Shown: positions 14,053-22,152, counted from the stretch's first letter. The stretch is DNA of 31,404 bases from an uncultured Chloroflexota bacterium (GCA_902827055.1 CADEHD010000002.1:1-31404); one strand, 5' to 3'. Translations and numbers: made by a program. The notes: generated by a model from the sequence alone, not told the origin.

Positions 14053-14817
14053 TTAGCCAGCAAGTGAAGGCACGTAAGTGTTTGCCCTCGGATTCGCGGG
14101 AGCGGTATGGGCGCGATGCCCCGGGCCGTCCTCGCCATGCACCTGCAGCGGCTCCGTCGCCGGGACCGAGCGCAGCAGGTAGCCCCGGGCGCGGAAGGCG
14201 ATGAGCAACTGGGGTCGGTTCGGGTCGTGCTCGATCTTCTCGCGCACGCGCCGGACGTAGACGCGAAGGTAGTGCCGGGCGGAGAGGAACTCCTGCCCCC
14301 AGACCTCGGACATGAGCTGGCGGTGGGAGAGCACGGTATCGAGGTTTTGCGCCAGGACGCACAGCAGGTTGAACTCGGTGCGGGTGAAGTGGAGCGCGAA
14401 CCCGTCGCGGAGGACACTCCGCCGCTCCGGATACAGCACGACGTCCCCGAACCGGAAACAGACCTCACTCGGAGTGGAGGTAACGCTTCGACGGGTCAGC
14501 GACTTCAGTCGCGCGACGCACTCCGCCACGGGGTCGGCGTCACGCACCACGGCGTCCGCGCCCGCCTCGAGGTACGACGACACGGCCGACGAAGGGGCGT
14601 CGCGCCCGATGACCACGATCGGGCGGCCCGTGTTGAGCGAGAGGAACTCGACGAGCGCGAGCGTCGACGGCCCGTCCGCCTCCACGAGGAACGCATCGGG
14701 GAGCCGGCCCTGCACCAGGTGCTGGCGTGGCTCGGCGGACGCGCGCACGGCATCGAAATGCTCGCGGAAGGGTGCGATCAGCGCCTCCTGCGGGGAGACC
14801 ACGATGAGCGTTGCCAT
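14053..14817 (-). CDS. OmpR-type DNA-binding protein with pseudo-receiver
   Basis: A 254-aa protein with a receiver-like N-terminus lacking phosphorylation residues. The acidic pair is replaced (LIVVSPQEA), the phosphoacceptor position reads FLVEADG, and the Lys position reads VVRDADP. The C-terminal winged helix is intact (FTRTEFNLLCVLAQNLDTVL; SARHYLRVYVRRVREKIEHD). It therefore probably works without phosphorylation, like other atypical OmpR-family regulators. ATG 14817 has GGGAGG at 6-nt spacing. It is transcribed ahead of the neighbouring response regulator and the two may heterodimerise or form a cascade. Targets unknown. Confidence 0.85.
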   Translation of the reverse strand: MATLIVVSPQEALIAPFREHFDAVRASAEPRQHLVQGRLPDAFLVEADGPSTLALVEFLSLNTGRPIVVIGRDAPSSAVSSYLEAGADAVVRDADPVAECVARLKSLTRRSVTSTPSEVCFRFGDVVLYPERRSVLRDGFALHFTRTEFNLLCVLAQNLDTVLSHRQLMSEVWGQEFLSARHYLRVYVRRVREKIEHDPNRPQLLIAFRARGYLLRSVPATEPLQVHGEDGPGHRAHTAPANPRANTYVPSLAG

Positions 14818-14969
14818 GCGCCGCCTCCCGAGGCACGAACGGCGGCACTGGCGCCACCGAGCGCGGCGGCCCGGCCACCGTCTCAGTGAATATCGGGACA
14901 TCCCTGACGATTACGCAGGGGCGGAAGCCGACGGGCCGGAGCGGGCGCGACCCGGCGACTCGGGGGTGC

Positions 14970-15656
14970 TCAGCCGCCTCGCTGGGAGGTGGTGCGAACG
15001 GCGCGGACGATGACGCGGTGGCTGTAGTTCCCCTGCGAGAACTCGCCGGAGCAGGTGATCAGCGTGATCGACTCCTGATCGGTGGGCGCAATGGTGCTCG
15101 CCACATCGAGTTGAGACAGCGGGATCGTCTCTGCCGCCGTGACCACGTAACGAATCGTGGCGCCATCGCGGAGGCCGATGAAGACACCGTCGCCGGGACG
15201 CACCTTCGAGAGGTTCCAGAACACGGCCGGCCCATAATTGATGTAATCCACGTGCGCCGAGAACACCGCGTTCCCCACGCCGATCCCGGGCTTCGAGGTG
15301 AAGTCGTACCAGGCGATGTCATGCGGGTTGTTCGGCAGGTCCATGTAGCCATCGGGGCGGACGCCCATCGGGATCAGGGTGGCCGTGATGCTGATCGAGG
15401 GGATCGACAGCGACGCCACCGGCGCCGCCAGCCGCTCGGTGGCCTCGATCTCGCGTGCGAGCTCGACGGGCCGAACGGGGATCGGCTCGGCATCCTGCCG
15501 CACCTCGATGCCGTCGTACCGCGCGAACCCCGGAAGCCGGGGTCGCTCGCGCAGCGTGCTCATCGAAAGACCGGCGACCGACAGCAGGAAGGCGAACACA
15601 GCTACCGCCAGGACCAGGTCGTACCGGTCGAGGCGGCGTGCTCGCTGGAAGTGCAT
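14970..15656 (-). CDS. Membrane-anchored sortase (transpeptidase)
   Basis: A 228-aa sortase with an N-terminal anchor helix (about 12-32). The catalytic triad is visible: His135 (FSAHVDY), Cys202 (LITCSG) and Arg214 (YSHRVIVRA). The class resembles the D/E/F group rather than class A, but I do not fix it. Sortases cleave a C-terminal sorting signal and attach surface proteins or join pilins. No protein in the window has a clear C-terminal LPxTG-type signal; the lamin-tail protein 2.7 kb away has a C-terminal membrane helix and basic tail without one. The ATG lies 6 nt after a perfect TATAAT, without Shine-Dalgarno, so the mRNA is likely leaderless. Confidence 0.9.
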   Translation of the reverse strand: MHFQRARRLDRYDLVLAVAVFAFLLSVAGLSMSTLRERPRLPGFARYDGIEVRQDAEPIPVRPVELAREIEATERLAAPVASLSIPSISITATLIPMGVRPDGYMDLPNNPHDIAWYDFTSKPGIGVGNAVFSAHVDYINYGPAVFWNLSKVRPGDGVFIGLRDGATIRYVVTAAETIPLSQLDVASTIAPTDQESITLITCSGEFSQGNYSHRVIVRAVRTTSQRGG

Positions 15657-15662
15657 GCACGG

Positions 15663-15668
15663 ATTATA
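15663..15668 (-). promoter_or_regulatory. Consensus -10 (TATAAT) for leaderless sortase mRNA
   Basis: TATAAT, then CCGTGC (6 nt), then ATG 15656. No good -35 is visible at 16-18 nt, which a perfect -10 may tolerate. Confidence 0.65.
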
Positions 15669-15770
15669 CCCGCCGCCCTCCGAGGCGGACCCATATCGTG
15701 TCGCCAGTCACGAATGGCGTATCCGAGCGGCGCGCAGGCGTGGCGAAGCCTCGAGGGGCTGGGGCGAAGG

Positions 15771-16523
15771 CTAGACGAGCGGCCAGGGCGTGCAGCGCCA
15801 CGGGTACATCTCGGGCAGGACGGGCTCGGCGAGCAGCTGCTCGAACCGACTCACGAGGGCCAGTCGCTCGCGCCGCGGGAGCTGCGTCAGGAGCGACGCC
15901 GCTTCGGGGGCCTCGGCGCGCACGCACTCGAGCCCACGGCGCAAGTCCTCCAGCAGCGTCGCCGGGATCGGTGCGCCGGCGAAGTCCCAGATCACCGTAC
16001 GCAGCTTCTCGAGGGGGTGGAACGTCAGGCCGTTGTCGATCGCCCAGAGCCGGCGGTCGGCGTCGCAGAGAACGTGCCCGCCCTTGCGATCGGCGTTGTT
16101 GGCGAGCAGGTCGAAGACCGCGAGACGTACGAGTTGCTCCTCAAGGGCGGGGTCCTCGCGGAGGACGAAGTAGTGCTCCTCCGGGTCATGCGAGATGAAC
16201 AGCTGCACCGAGCCCTCGCCCTGCGGCCCCTCCCGCACCACCGTCGGCGGTACGAGATGCCACCCGAGCAGCGCCGCGAGCTCGAAGGCCGCTGCCTCGC
16301 GACGATGGAGCGTGCCGTACGGGAAGTCACCCAGCGGCCGCTCGCCGCTGGCCGGCTTGTAGATGCCGAGCCCGCGCCCGACCTCCGGGTGCGACAGCTC
16401 CGCGAAGAACACGAGGTTCGACGAGTCGTAGACAACCTGCATGCGCTCGAACGCGGCATCGCGCAGCACCTCGAGGATGCCGTCCGTGGAGGGAAGCCAG
16501 GGGTTCGCCGGGAGGGGCGTCAT
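15771..16523 (-). CDS. SCO1664-family protein (PI3/4-kinase-like fold)
   Basis: A 250-aa protein matching the actinobacterial/Chloroflexota SCO1664 family in length and motifs. A Lys in GLGIYKPASGERPLGDFPYG (K56) suits ATP binding, and a kinase-like catalytic loop VFDLLANNADRKGGHVL (136-152) has D145, N143 and H150. A DNG motif (163-165, WAIDNGLTFH) replaces DFG. Family members are annotated as hypothetical or PI3/4-kinase related; the phosphate acceptor is not known. The gene follows the phosphotriesterase-like gene by 18 nt and is probably co-transcribed with it. The ribosome-binding site (AGGTGG) is modest. Confidence 0.8.
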   Translation of the reverse strand: MTPLPANPWLPSTDGILEVLRDAAFERMQVVYDSSNLVFFAELSHPEVGRGLGIYKPASGERPLGDFPYGTLHRREAAAFELAALLGWHLVPPTVVREGPQGEGSVQLFISHDPEEHYFVLREDPALEEQLVRLAVFDLLANNADRKGGHVLCDADRRLWAIDNGLTFHPLEKLRTVIWDFAGAPIPATLLEDLRRGLECVRAEAPEAASLLTQLPRRERLALVSRFEQLLAEPVLPEMYPWRCTPWPLV

Positions 16524-16541
16524 TGTTCACCACCTGCCCGC

Positions 16542-17471
16542 CTACGCGCGCCCGCCGCTCAGGAAGGTCGCCGGGGCCGTCACCAGCATGTCATCGATGG
16601 CGGACGCGGGCACGCCGAGCGCCAGCAGTCGAGCTCGCACGTCGGTCGGGACGTAGCAGTAGGTGCTGCGCCCCTCGTGGGGCGGGTGAGGCCGCCAATC
16701 CCACTCCGGCACGTGGTCGTGAGAGAGGATGATGCGCCGCGCGTGCCCCTCGGCGCAGAGCGTCGCGATGGCGCGCAGGGCCTCCTCCTGGCCATCGCGC
16801 CCCGGCTTGAACTGGTCGATCGAGACGTAGCGACCGCTCCCCACGACCCGTCGGAGGTAGTCGACGTCGCCCGTGAGCGCATGGCCGATGGCCGCGAGGT
16901 GGGGCGCCAGCCCCTCGTCATCGAAGATGCGCATCTGGTCGATGCCGATGTCGTACGGGGCGGTGTGGGTCGTGATCGGCACGCTCGTCTGTGCCGAGGC
17001 GCGCGCCGCCGCTCGCAGGACGCGCTCCTGCACCTCGCCCATGCCGACCGCGCGGCTGGTGGCGACCTTGATGACGCCTGCACGGATCGTGGTGTCCGCG
17101 ATCCCCTCGTCGATCTCGCGCACGAAGACCGCCGCGATCTCATCCACGCTCGCCGCAGCGAACCACCGGGGGATGTCCATCCAGATTCCCGTGCACGCGA
17201 TCACGTGCACGCCGGAGCGGCGCGAGATGGCCTCGTACAGGCGCACGTCCCGCCCGAGGTCTGGCGGGCTCACGTCCACGATCGTTCGGACGCCGACCTC
17301 GTACGCCTGCACGAGCTCGGCGCTGACGTGCTCGATGATCGACTCGCGGTCATAGAGCCACGGGTACTGGTGTGGCAGCGCCGGGGACGCCAGGGCGAGG
17401 TGCTCGTGGCCGAGGGTGATCCCCAGCGCCGTGTGCTCGACCGGTCCGGTTACCGTCTGCACCAGGGTCAT
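16542..17471 (-). CDS. Phosphotriesterase-family (amidohydrolase) metal hydrolase
   Basis: A 309-aa TIM-barrel hydrolase with all binuclear-metal ligands of the phosphotriesterase family: H22-x-H24 (LGHEHL), Lys135 to be carboxylated (GVIKVATS), His169 (ITTHT), His197 (IGHAL) and Asp252 (LSHDH). Members include organophosphate hydrolases, lactonases and phosphotriesterase homology proteins. A lactonase is the commonest natural activity, but substrate cannot be read here. GGAGGAGG precedes ATG 17471. First of a two-gene unit with the SCO1664-family gene. Confidence 0.9.
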   Translation of the reverse strand: MTLVQTVTGPVEHTALGITLGHEHLALASPALPHQYPWLYDRESIIEHVSAELVQAYEVGVRTIVDVSPPDLGRDVRLYEAISRRSGVHVIACTGIWMDIPRWFAAASVDEIAAVFVREIDEGIADTTIRAGVIKVATSRAVGMGEVQERVLRAAARASAQTSVPITTHTAPYDIGIDQMRIFDDEGLAPHLAAIGHALTGDVDYLRRVVGSGRYVSIDQFKPGRDGQEEALRAIATLCAEGHARRIILSHDHVPEWDWRPHPPHEGRSTYCYVPTDVRARLLALGVPASAIDDMLVTAPATFLSGGRA

Positions 17472-17518
17472 GGCGCCACCTCCTCCGGTGCACTCCCACC
17501 CGTCCTCAAGACCTGAAG

Positions 17519-18361
17519 CTACGTGCGCCCGGTGGCGGGACCGACGACCTCGCGCTCCGCGAGCCCCAGTCCGACGCGCATCGCGCAGCAGTGCATCATC
17601 AGCGTCGCTGTCGCCGGCAACTCCGCGTCGATGACCGCGCGAGCCCGGTCGAGGTCGTCCGGACTCGCCCCACGCGCCAGCAGCGAGGCACGATCGACCT
17701 CGATGGGCGCGGCCAGGAATCGTGACGACGAGCGCGCGTAGAAGTAGAGCGCCCGCCCCCGCTGGCGAAACAGGGGATACGCACCCAGGTGCTGCAACTC
17801 ATCCCACGCCACCCGCAGGTAGCCCGGCCAGACGGCGACCGCTCGATAGAGGTCGGGCACTGACGTCACCTGCAGCGCCTCGCGAACCTCCGGAAGTGGC
17901 CCCGCCTGCTCCGAGGCGAACTCCACCGGCACCGCCAGGTGGCTCGCCTCGCGCTCAGAAGTCTCGCGCGGATCCGGGCGCCCCTGCCCACCGACTCGCG
18001 GGGAGTCCCAGCCCTCGGCCAGCGCGGCCAGCAACAGCAGCAGCTGGGGCTGCAGCCAGTGGAACACGTCGAGCACGTGCTCGAGCTGCGCGAGGTCCGC
18101 AGTTGTGAGCGCGCCCCCGAGAAGTGACTCGCGCGACAGGATCGGCTGGTACACGTCCTCGACGGCGTCGAGCGCCATGTCGGACATGTACAGCGCACTG
18201 CCGAGAAAGCCCGCGGTGGCGACGGACGGCGCGAGCTGGGGCCAGACGAGATCGAAGTACGAGGTGCACTCGGCAAGGCGAGCGAGCGGCGTCGGGACGA
18301 ACGGCGCACGCAGCGCCTGAGCAGCCGCGTCGACCAGCCGGGGTCCGGTCATGCCACTCAT
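17519..18361 (-). CDS. DehI-like (halocarboxylic acid dehalogenase fold) protein
   Basis: A 280-aa, mostly helical protein rich in Trp, Tyr and Cys. Segments such as VFHWLQPQLLLLLAALAEGW, VPDLYRAVAVWPGYLRVAWD and ELPATATLMMHCCAMRVGLG recall the halocarboxylic-acid-dehydrogenase/DehI group, which contains repeated helical domains. I recognise the family only moderately, and catalytic residues of true DehI cannot be verified by eye. ATG 18361 lies 6 nt after TATCCT with no Shine-Dalgarno, so leaderless; ATG 18352 is an alternative. A longer upstream frame is antisense-type sequence from the neighbouring gene. Confidence 0.6.
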   Translation of the reverse strand: MSGMTGPRLVDAAAQALRAPFVPTPLARLAECTSYFDLVWPQLAPSVATAGFLGSALYMSDMALDAVEDVYQPILSRESLLGGALTTADLAQLEHVLDVFHWLQPQLLLLLAALAEGWDSPRVGGQGRPDPRETSEREASHLAVPVEFASEQAGPLPEVREALQVTSVPDLYRAVAVWPGYLRVAWDELQHLGAYPLFRQRGRALYFYARSSSRFLAAPIEVDRASLLARGASPDDLDRARAVIDAELPATATLMMHCCAMRVGLGLAEREVVGPATGRT

Positions 18362-18367
18362 GGCCGG

Positions 18368-18373
18368 AGGATA
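18368..18373 (-). promoter_or_regulatory. -10 box (TATCCT) for leaderless DehI-like mRNA
   Basis: TATCCT, CCGGCC (6 nt), ATG 18361, within the 43-bp gap after the lamin-tail gene. No clear -35. Confidence 0.5.
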
Positions 18374-18404
18374 CTCGAATCCCCGGGACCGCCGAGTGAC
18401 GTGC

Positions 18405-20369
18405 CTACCCGGCCTTCGAAGCGTGCACGACGCGCCACCCCCGCTCGACCCCCGCGAGGGCCAGGGCCGCCGCCGCCAGGCCCAGCAGCAGGAGCCACCC
18501 GCGACTCGCGCTCGGGGCCAGCGTCGCGAGGTGCGCCGGCGCCGGGTGTTCGAGGGGTGCCAGCGAGTCCTCGATGCGCCCCGGGCTGGGGTTCGCGGAG
18601 TGCGTGGCATCGACGAACGAGCCATCGTCGGTGAAGCGCCGCAGGATCGACCTCCCGGCAGGGGGCGCCGTCAGCTCGGGAAGCCCGGTGGCGTGGGTGC
18701 GGTCCGAACCCCACGAGACCGCATCGACCGTGACGCCTCCGGGCGCCTGCAGCGCCAGGCGGTCGCCCGCGTTGCCGAGTCCGTTCGAGAAGCCACGCTC
18801 GAACGTGTGCACCAGCACCGCAGCACCGACATCGGCGCGCGAAGCACGCAAGACGAGCACCCCGCCAGCCTCGAGGGTCAGCGCGGGCAGCGAGACCGCC
18901 CCGGCGTTGTCGATGGCCACGTAGCCCTCGAGGTTCGCCGCCTCCCGCGCCAGGTTCGCGACCTCGAACCACTCGTAGTCCGCGTCCGGCCCCGGCTCCG
19001 AGGGGTCCGCCATGACCTCGGTGATGCGGAGCACGGTGCCCCGTGCGCCGGTGGCCGCCAAGGGCTCCCCGCCCGCTGGCCCGGCGGCCATCGCGCCCGC
19101 GACAGGGTGAGTGGCGACGCCACCGGCGACCGGCGGCCCCTCCAGCGCTCCCGGCGGCGCACCACGCCCGTTCGCGCCCGCGGACAGGGGCACCGTCGGT
19201 GCGGCCGTGGCAATCGAGGCCATCGGGGTGGGGGTCGCCGAGGGGGAGGGCGTCGCAGTGGCGCGCGCCTCGGCGGGGCCGAACCGCACGTCGTCAGCCT
19301 CGAGCGTGGCGGTCGCCGCCGAGGCTGGGCGAACCATGAGCCGCACGCGGGCGCTGTGCGCCTCGGCGGGCGCGCGCACCGCCTCCATCGCGACGACCCC
19401 GCCACCACCGGGCGGCCCGGGGGAGTCGTCCACGGACAGCTGGCTGCCCGTCGCGTCCTCCGAGGCATACCAGGCCACACGAAGCCACGCCTCACTGCCC
19501 GGCGAGGGGGCAAGCCACGCGGCCGCCGAGTACCACTCGCCCGGACTCACGCGCACCGCCTGTTGGAGCCACTTCGTCGAGGACGACGAGGACGTCAGCA
19601 CGGCAATCGCACCGGTGCGCCCACGCCCCAGCGTGGCGGACCCACCCTGCGCGGCCCACGCGTACAGGCCGCGCGCGTCCTCGAAGTCCCCGTTCACGAG
19701 CGTACCGAATACGGCCGGAACCGCCGCCGCGGTCGCCGTGGGCGACGGCGTTGGCGTTCGCGTGGGACTCGGGGTGACCGGCGGAGTCCCGAGGGGCGTT
19801 GGCGTCGACGTCGGGGTGGGCGAGCTCACCGTGCCAGCTCCCGGCGGGGTCGTCGTGCGTGCGGTCGTCACCGTCACGCCATCGACGAGCACGCCCGCAC
19901 CGAGGCGCGCCGGCACGGCTGCGAGCCGGACGCGCGCGCTCGCCACGTCGGGTGGCAACACCAGGGAGACCTCCACGCGGCTGTATCCGGCAGTGGCCGG
20001 TGGGGACGCAGCGCGTCCGCGCAGCACAGCCGGCGCGGAGCTGAGTGCCTCGAGGTGGAGCTGGACGCGGTCGACCTCGGAGGGGTCGGCGCGCACCCAC
20101 GCGGACACCGTGAGCGTGTCGCCGGCACCCGTGCCATCGAGGGGAACGGCGCCGCGCAGCTGGACCTCGTGCGTGCTCGTGGCGACAAGGCGGCCCGCGC
20201 TCGCACCGGAGTGCGCGGGGCCCCCCAGCTCGAGGCGCCCGTTGACGGCGGACCAGCCGGCGCCCCCCGCCTCGAAGTCCCAGTCTGGAGGCGACTGCGC
20301 GAATGACGCGGTCACGCCGAGGGACGCGAGCAGCCAGAGAGACACAACCAGGACGAGGTGGCGCAGCAT
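18405..20369 (-). CDS. Secreted lamin-tail-domain protein with PT-rich linkers and C-terminal membrane anchor
   Basis: A 654-aa export protein. A signal peptide (1 to about 25: LVLVVSLWLLASLGVTASFA) is followed by a carbohydrate-binding-like beta-sandwich (about 28-170), a Pro/Thr/Ser linker (172-218), a second similar sandwich (about 222-365), another low-complexity linker (366-445), a lamin-tail domain (about 446-590: RITEVMADPSEPGPDADYEW onward) and a membrane helix (624-640) with basic tail. Bacterial lamin-tail domains occur on cell-surface or secreted proteins, often with nucleases or adhesins. No enzymatic domain is seen, so a structural or binding role at the envelope is inferred. GGAG lies 5 nt before ATG. 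PT linkers of this kind are frequent in Chloroflexota. Confidence 0.85.
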   Translation of the reverse strand: MLRHLVLVVSLWLLASLGVTASFAQSPPDWDFEAGGAGWSAVNGRLELGGPAHSGASAGRLVATSTHEVQLRGAVPLDGTGAGDTLTVSAWVRADPSEVDRVQLHLEALSSAPAVLRGRAASPPATAGYSRVEVSLVLPPDVASARVRLAAVPARLGAGVLVDGVTVTTARTTTPPGAGTVSSPTPTSTPTPLGTPPVTPSPTRTPTPSPTATAAAVPAVFGTLVNGDFEDARGLYAWAAQGGSATLGRGRTGAIAVLTSSSSSTKWLQQAVRVSPGEWYSAAAWLAPSPGSEAWLRVAWYASEDATGSQLSVDDSPGPPGGGGVVAMEAVRAPAEAHSARVRLMVRPASAATATLEADDVRFGPAEARATATPSPSATPTPMASIATAAPTVPLSAGANGRGAPPGALEGPPVAGGVATHPVAGAMAAGPAGGEPLAATGARGTVLRITEVMADPSEPGPDADYEWFEVANLAREAANLEGYVAIDNAGAVSLPALTLEAGGVLVLRASRADVGAAVLVHTFERGFSNGLGNAGDRLALQAPGGVTVDAVSWGSDRTHATGLPELTAPPAGRSILRRFTDDGSFVDATHSANPSPGRIEDSLAPLEHPAPAHLATLAPSASRGWLLLLGLAAAALALAGVERGWRVVHASKAG

Positions 20370-20703
20370 CCGTGCTCCGCGGAGTGCCGACGCCCCCGGC
20401 CTCGTTCCGTCGATGGTTACTCCGGGGGCGACAGCGGCCCCGATGCTAACCCGGGGACCGCCGCGACAGTCAGGTTCGCGTCAACAGCCTGTCGACAGAT
20501 GTATGCACCTGTCGCCATGCGAACTGATCACCCGTTTACGCAAGTGCCTGCTTGTGAGACTCTTCTCCTCGAGGTGCGGGGACCTCACTCGAGGGTTGGC
20601 GTATGTCCAGGCGCCGTTCCTCAGTCGGCTCGCGCTCCTTGTGGCAATTCTCCCCGGCGCGGGGAGCGCGAGCGGTAGGCGGGATCGCTCACGGCCAAAT
20701 ACA
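20370..20703. other. Non-coding region upstream of the lamin-tail gene
   Basis: I see no credible gene in these 334 bases: frames on both strands read as Arg/Ser-rich sequence without domains. It holds a CTGTCG/CGACAG hexamer cluster (20464-20514), a CCTCGAGG palindrome at 20567-20574 echoed by CTCGAGG at 20588-20594, and TAGCAT (minus strand, about 20450) that could be a -10 box for the lamin-tail gene. Confidence 0.5.
20464..20514. promoter_or_regulatory. Cluster of four CTGTCG/CGACAG hexamers
   Basis: CGACAG at 20464-20469, the palindrome CTGTCGACAG at 20489-20498 (two overlapping copies in opposite orientation), and CTGTCG at 20509-20514. The second and third elements also form CGACAG-N10-CTGTCG. 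The cluster is about 95-145 bp upstream of the lamin-tail start, a usual place for an activator or repressor site. Confidence 0.45.
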
Positions 20704-20732
20704 AAGCGGGCTGCCACTGGCAGCCCGCTTTG
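20704..20732 (-). terminator. Rho-independent terminator of the crotonyl-CoA reductase-like gene
   Basis: AAAGCGGGCTGCC / GGCAGCCCGCTTT form a perfect 13-bp stem around ACT. On the minus strand the stem is followed by T-rich TTTGTATTT. It starts 27 nt after the stop at 20760. The A-run on the other side makes it potentially bidirectional. Confidence 0.9.
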
Positions 20733-20759
20733 GTGTCCGGAACCGGGCGAGAGTAGGCG

Positions 20760-22013
20760 CTACGCAGGCACGTCAGTCAGGCCAGCCCGAGGCGAGTTGA
20801 CCAGGATCGCCATGTTTCCGGGCGCGTGCTTGTTCTCGTGCATCAGCTGGTGGCTGCGCCCGACCTCGGAGAACGCGAACGTCTCGGAGAGCACGGGGTC
20901 GATCCGCCCCTCGACCACCATCTGGTTGAAGGCCGCGCACTGCTCGGTGTTGGCGAAGTGGGAGCCCTGCAGGCGCTTCTGGCGCATCCAGAGGTAGCGC
21001 AGGTCCACGTCGGCGTTGTATCCGGACGTGCCGGCGCAGATGACGACCATGCCGCCGTTGTCCACCATGAACACCGAGGTCGGGACGGTTGCCTCGCCCG
21101 GGTGCTCGAACACCAGCTTGGGGCTCTTCCGCTCGCCGAGAACCTCCCAGAACTTCGCCCCGAAGGCACGCGCGCCCTGCATCCACGTCGCGAACGCCGC
21201 CGCGTCGTCCACGTCCGGCAGGCGGCCCCAGTGGTTGAAGTCCTTGCGGTTGATCACGCCCTTGGCACCGAGCTCGAGGCAGAACTCGTACTTGTTCTCC
21301 TCGGAGACCACGGCGACGGGCACGCCGCCCGCCTCGCGGACGAGCTGGATCGCCATCGAGCCGAGGCCGCCGGCGCCGCCCCAGATCAGGACCGGGTCGC
21401 CCTCGTGCACGACGTGGGGCTCCCAGCCATGGAGCATGCGGTACGCGGTGGCGCCCACGAGCATGTAGGCGGCTGCAGCCTCCCACGTGAGGTGGGTGGC
21501 CTTCGGGAAGCACTGGTAGTGGTCCACCCGGGTGAACTGGGCGAAGGACCCGTAGTTGGTCTCGTAGCCCCAGATCCTGTTCGAGGAGGACATGATGGGG
21601 TCCATGCCCGCCTGGATGTCGGGGGCGTTCTCGTCCCACATCCCACAGGACATCACTACGTGGTCGCCGACCTTGACGTTGGTGACCTCGTCGCCGATCG
21701 CCCAGACGATGCCGGAGGCGTCCGACCCGCCGATGTGGAAGTCCTCGGGCTCGCCGGCGCGATTGCGCGCCGCGATGACGTTGACGGGGGTGCCGAGAGC
21801 GGCCCAGACGTTGTTGTAATTCGTCCCGGCGGCCATCACCCAGACCAGCACCTGCCGAGGACCGATCTCCGGAACGTCCACCACCTCGATCTTGAAGGCG
21901 TCCTCGGGGCGGCCGAAGCGCTCCGCGCGAATCAGGGACGCGTACATCTGCTTCGGCACATGCCCCAGCGGAGGCATCTCCCCGATCTCGTAGAGGTCTT
22001 TCACTTCGGGCAC
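20760..22013 (-). CDS. ccrA: Crotonyl-CoA carboxylase/reductase (Ccr-family MDR enzyme)
   Basis: A 417-aa zinc-independent medium-chain reductase. It has the Ccr-type N-terminus (DLYEIGEMPPLGHVPKQMYA), GTNYNNVWAALGTP (63-76), the insert WGYETNYGSFAQF (148-160), the NADPH loop WGGAGGLGS (211-219) and the FEHPG segment with His304 that corresponds to the CO2-site His of characterised Ccr enzymes. Family members reductively carboxylate crotonyl-CoA to ethylmalonyl-CoA, or carboxylate/reduce related enoyl-CoAs. The start is GTG 22013 with GGGGGA 3-4 nt upstream; the longer frame before it lacks homology. The rest of an ethylmalonyl-CoA pathway is not in the window, so the exact acyl substrate stays open. 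Confidence 0.85.
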   Translation of the reverse strand: MPEVKDLYEIGEMPPLGHVPKQMYASLIRAERFGRPEDAFKIEVVDVPEIGPRQVLVWVMAAGTNYNNVWAALGTPVNVIAARNRAGEPEDFHIGGSDASGIVWAIGDEVTNVKVGDHVVMSCGMWDENAPDIQAGMDPIMSSSNRIWGYETNYGSFAQFTRVDHYQCFPKATHLTWEAAAAYMLVGATAYRMLHGWEPHVVHEGDPVLIWGGAGGLGSMAIQLVREAGGVPVAVVSEENKYEFCLELGAKGVINRKDFNHWGRLPDVDDAAAFATWMQGARAFGAKFWEVLGERKSPKLVFEHPGEATVPTSVFMVDNGGMVVICAGTSGYNADVDLRYLWMRQKRLQGSHFANTEQCAAFNQMVVEGRIDPVLSETFAFSEVGRSHQLMHENKHAPGNMAILVNSPRAGLTDVPA

Positions 22014-22075
22014 GGGTCCCCCTTCACAGGACAAGCCGCGGCAAGCGGCGTCGGATTCGAATCTGGAGCGGCGCA

Positions 22076-22084
22076 ATCCTAGCA
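22076..22084 (-). promoter_or_regulatory. Extended -10 (TGCTAGGAT) for the Ccr-like gene
   Basis: TGC-TAGGAT on the minus strand is an extended -10 element 62 nt before the GTG start codon, giving a 5' UTR of about 55 nt. No clear -35, as expected for extended -10 promoters. Confidence 0.45.
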
Positions 22085-22152
22085 TTCCGCGGGGGCCCTC
22101 CACAGAGCCGCGCCCGCCCTCGGGACCCGCCGGGATGACGTACCGATCCGCC

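Noticed and set aside
14811..17516. A 901-codon plus-strand open frame
   Set aside because: Antisense shadow covering the sortase, SCO1664-family and phosphotriesterase-like genes, all of which have intact catalytic motifs.
19047..19061. LAATG (residues 437-441) in the lamin-tail protein as a sortase E-type LAxTG signal
   Set aside because: It is internal, between a linker and the lamin-tail domain, and not followed by a membrane helix, so it is not in a sorting-signal context.
18351..20306. A 651-codon plus-strand open frame
   Set aside because: Antisense to the lamin-tail gene; low-complexity Arg/Gly translation. The minus strand has a signal peptide, domains and an anchor.
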